Shown: piece by piece, positions 62,444-64,000 of the stretch
How the letters are laid out: each line of letters opens with the position of its first letter
How positions within the stretch are numbered: position 1 is the stretch's first letter
Assembly: GCF_014646815.1 (NCBI RefSeq)
Contig: NZ_BMNZ01000002.1
Location: 124,001-188,000 of the forward strand
Source of the DNA: Terrabacter tumescens
GTDB taxonomy: Bacteria; Actinomycetota; Actinomycetes; Actinomycetales; Dermatophilaceae
Direction of reading: 5' to 3'
DNA length: 64,000 nt
Notes under the pieces: model-generated
What the model was told of the DNA's origin: nothing
The model's database searches: none
What the model saw: only the letters and a program-made list of their open reading frames with translations
Position numbers and translations under genes: made by a program

Positions 62444-63439
62444 GTGATCGACTTCTTCAACACCCTGCTCTATCCGATCAAGCTCGGTGAAGCCTGGGTC
62501 ATGTACGCCTGGCACTGGCTCTTCGACAGCCTCGGCATGTCGACCGGCTGGGCGTGGGCCATGTCGATCGTCGGCCTCACGGTCGTCGTCCGCCTCCTGC
62601 TCATCCCGCTCTTCGTCCGCCAGATCCACTCCTCGCGCCGGATGCAGCTCATCCAGCCCGAGATGCAGAAGATCCAGAAGAAGTACAAGGGCAAGCGCGA
62701 CCCCGAGTCCCAGAAGGCCCAGCAGGCGGAGATCATGGATCTCTACCGCCGGACCGGGACCAACCCGTTCAGCAGCTGCCTGCCGATCCTCATCCAGAGC
62801 CCGTTCTTCTTCGCGCTCTTCCAGCTGCTCAACAACCTCAAGGCCCAGGCCGAGGGCGTGCCCGGCCACGACGCGATCGGCCCGATCACCCGCGAGGTCG
62901 CGGCGCAGATCGAGAGCTCGACGATCTTCGGCTCGAAGCTGTCGGACCACTTCCTCGGCGCCGACGTGCCGCTCAACACCAAGATCCTCACGGCCGTGCT
63001 CATCGTGCTGATGTCGGCGACGACCTTCACGACGCAGTACCAGCTGATGCGCAAGAACATGCCGGCCGCTGCGCTGGACAACCCCTTCGCCAAGCAGCAG
63101 AAGGTCCTTCTCTACCTGATGCCGATCTTCTTCGCGATCTCCGGCGTCAACTTCCCCATCGGTGTCCTGCTCTACTGGCTGACCACCAACCTCTGGACCA
63201 TGGGCCAGCAGTTCTACGTCATCCGCAACATGCCGGCTCCCGGCTCCGAGGCCGAGCGTGCCCGCCGTGAGCGGATGAAGCGCAAGGGCAAGGACATGCA
63301 GGAGCTCACGGTGCCCGGCCTCGAGCAGAGCGACGCCGTCCCCGACGACGCCCCCAAGTCGGGCCAGCGTCAGCAGCCGAAGGGCAAGAAGCGGGCGCGC
63401 ACCCAGCCGAAGAGCCAGCCGACGAAGAACAGCCGCTGA
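62444..63439 (+). CDS. yidC: Membrane protein insertase YidC
   Basis: A 331-residue Oxa1/YidC-family insertase with five hydrophobic segments. It has WAWAMSIVGLTVVVRLLLIP (with the groove Arg) and RTGTNPFSSCLPILIQSPFF, and ends in a Lys/Arg-rich tail (PKGKKRARTQPKSQPTK) that contacts ribosomes. It lacks the large periplasmic P1 domain of Gram-negative YidC. GTG start with AGAGGAAA upstream. Confidence 0.95.
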   Translation: MIDFFNTLLYPIKLGEAWVMYAWHWLFDSLGMSTGWAWAMSIVGLTVVVRLLLIPLFVRQIHSSRRMQLIQPEMQKIQKKYKGKRDPESQKAQQAEIMDLYRRTGTNPFSSCLPILIQSPFFFALFQLLNNLKAQAEGVPGHDAIGPITREVAAQIESSTIFGSKLSDHFLGADVPLNTKILTAVLIVLMSATTFTTQYQLMRKNMPAAALDNPFAKQQKVLLYLMPIFFAISGVNFPIGVLLYWLTTNLWTMGQQFYVIRNMPAPGSEAERARRERMKRKGKDMQELTVPGLEQSDAVPDDAPKSGQRQQPKGKKRARTQPKSQPTKNSR

Positions 63440-63442
63440 GGC

Positions 63443-63505
63443 TCGTCCACACACTTGTCCACACTGCTTCGGGCCTCTGAACTGCGGAAACGCGAGTTGT
63501 CCACA
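63443..63505. other. DnaA boxes upstream of jag
   Basis: Two perfect TTGTCCACA boxes (63455-63463 and 63497-63505) and one TCGTCCACA (63443-63451) lie in the 95-base gap between yidC and jag. Confidence 0.7.
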
Positions 63506-63534
63506 GATCGGCCCGGGCGAGCGAAGGAGTATCC

Positions 63535-64000
63535 ATGAGCGACACCCAGGCCACCGACCTCGAGACCCCGACGGACGCGCCCGACCTGCAGGCGAGCGAG
63601 GCCACCGAGCCCACCGAGGCCTCCGACAGCACCGAGACGGCCGCGACTGACTCCGCAGCATCCGCGGACGCCGAGGCTGAGCCGGCCGAGAAGACCGAGC
63701 CGGCCGAGAAGACCGAGCCGGCCGAGAAGGGCGAGAAGGGCGACAAGAAGTCGCGCGTCCGCCAGCTCGAGCGCGAGGGTGAGGTGGCGGCCGACTTCCT
63801 CGAGACGCTGCTCGACATCGCCGACCTCGACGGGGACATCGACGTCGACGTCGACGGGGACCGCGCTGCCATCGCCATCGTCGACTCCGAGGAGGGCCGC
63901 GTGCCGCGCCGGCTCGTCGGCACCGACGGCAAGGTGCTCGAGGCGCTGCAGGAGCTGACCCGCCTCGCCGTCCAGGCCGAGACGGGCGAGCGCAGCCGGC
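63535..64000 (+). CDS. jag: Jag/KhpB RNA-binding protein, N-terminal part
   Basis: The first 155 residues of a gene that leaves the window. An acidic low-complexity N-terminus has an EPAEKT repeat (three 18-bp copies, 63679-63732). The KH domain begins at about residue 95 with ADFLETLLDIADLDGDIDVDVD and the GTDGKVLEALQELTRLAVQ loop. The R3H domain must lie beyond the edge. Binds RNA and is always beside yidC. Start ATG 63535 has GAAGGAG upstream. Confidence 0.93.
   Translation, partial: MSDTQATDLETPTDAPDLQASEATEPTEASDSTETAATDSAASADAEAEPAEKTEPAEKTEPAEKGEKGDKKSRVRQLEREGEVAADFLETLLDIADLDGDIDVDVDGDRAAIAIVDSEEGRVPRRLVGTDGKVLEALQELTRLAVQAETGERSR

Overview
This window is the replication-origin region of a high-GC actinobacterial chromosome. 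Gene content and order (rpmH-rnpA-yidD-yidC-jag on one side; dnaA, oriC, dnaN, gnd, recF, DciA-like gene, gyrB, gyrA, tRNA-Ile, tRNA-Ala on the other; then the crgA / trpG / pknB-pknA-pbpA-rodA-pstP-fhaB-fhaA block) are those of Actinomycetota. The overall feel is of a member of Micrococcales, and Intrasporangiaceae-like is my best guess; that rank is inference only.

Layout. 1-10.7 kb holds accessory metabolism: an FAD-linked oxidase end, a cysteine-desulfurase-like enzyme, a DUF427 protein, a phosphodiesterase/EVE pair, a molybdenum hydroxylase of PaoABC type, a ketopantoate reductase, two membrane-associated metalloproteases and a Lon-N protein. 10.7-17 kb holds a Ser/Thr kinase, tRNA-Leu(CAG), a MarR/efflux pair, an epimerase and an orphan MinD-like ATPase. 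17.2-26.3 kb is the conserved growth/division phospho-signalling operon fhaA-fhaB-pstP-rodA-pbpA-pknA-pknB, with overlapping stop/start codons joining pstP-rodA, rodA-pbpA and pbpA-pknA and an apparent frameshift in pstP. 26.4-29.2 kb holds a TrpG/PabA amidotransferase, a DUF881 protein, a LuxR-type regulator and crgA. 29.2-33.6 kb holds a DnaA-box cluster, a P-loop kinase-like gene, a rhomboid protease, a cyclophilin and two coiled-coil proteins. 34-39.8 kb is a single-strand cluster: two-component system, membrane protein, Ig-repeat exported protein, SipW-type signal peptidase and TasA-like protein. 40-46.4 kb holds tRNA-Ala, the DLW-39 protein, tRNA-Ile, a DUF3566 protein, gyrA, a parS site and gyrB. 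46.9-52.4 kb is an accessory block (M36-like protease, SigE-type sigma factor with partner, M4 protease fused to an emfourin-like domain, tail-anchored protein) lying between gyrB and recF. 52.5-64 kb is the origin core.

Genes left of oriC mostly lie on the minus strand and those right of dnaA on the plus strand, so most are read away from the origin; the fhaA-pknB operon runs head-on, as it does in Mycobacterium. Two accessory insertions break the usual order: a TetR/NAD-reductase pair between dnaA and oriC-dnaN, and the protease/sigma block between recF and gyrB.

Beyond genes, the strongest signals are: a 7-mer GGCATAC (GTATGCC on the other strand) seen 34 times and using rare codons inside genes; a head-to-head array of about 23-bp repeats at 2322-2533; a second dense DnaA-box cluster at 29.2-29.4 kb; and an exported-protein system (TasA-like, SipW, Ig-repeat protein, two-component system) at 34-39.8 kb.
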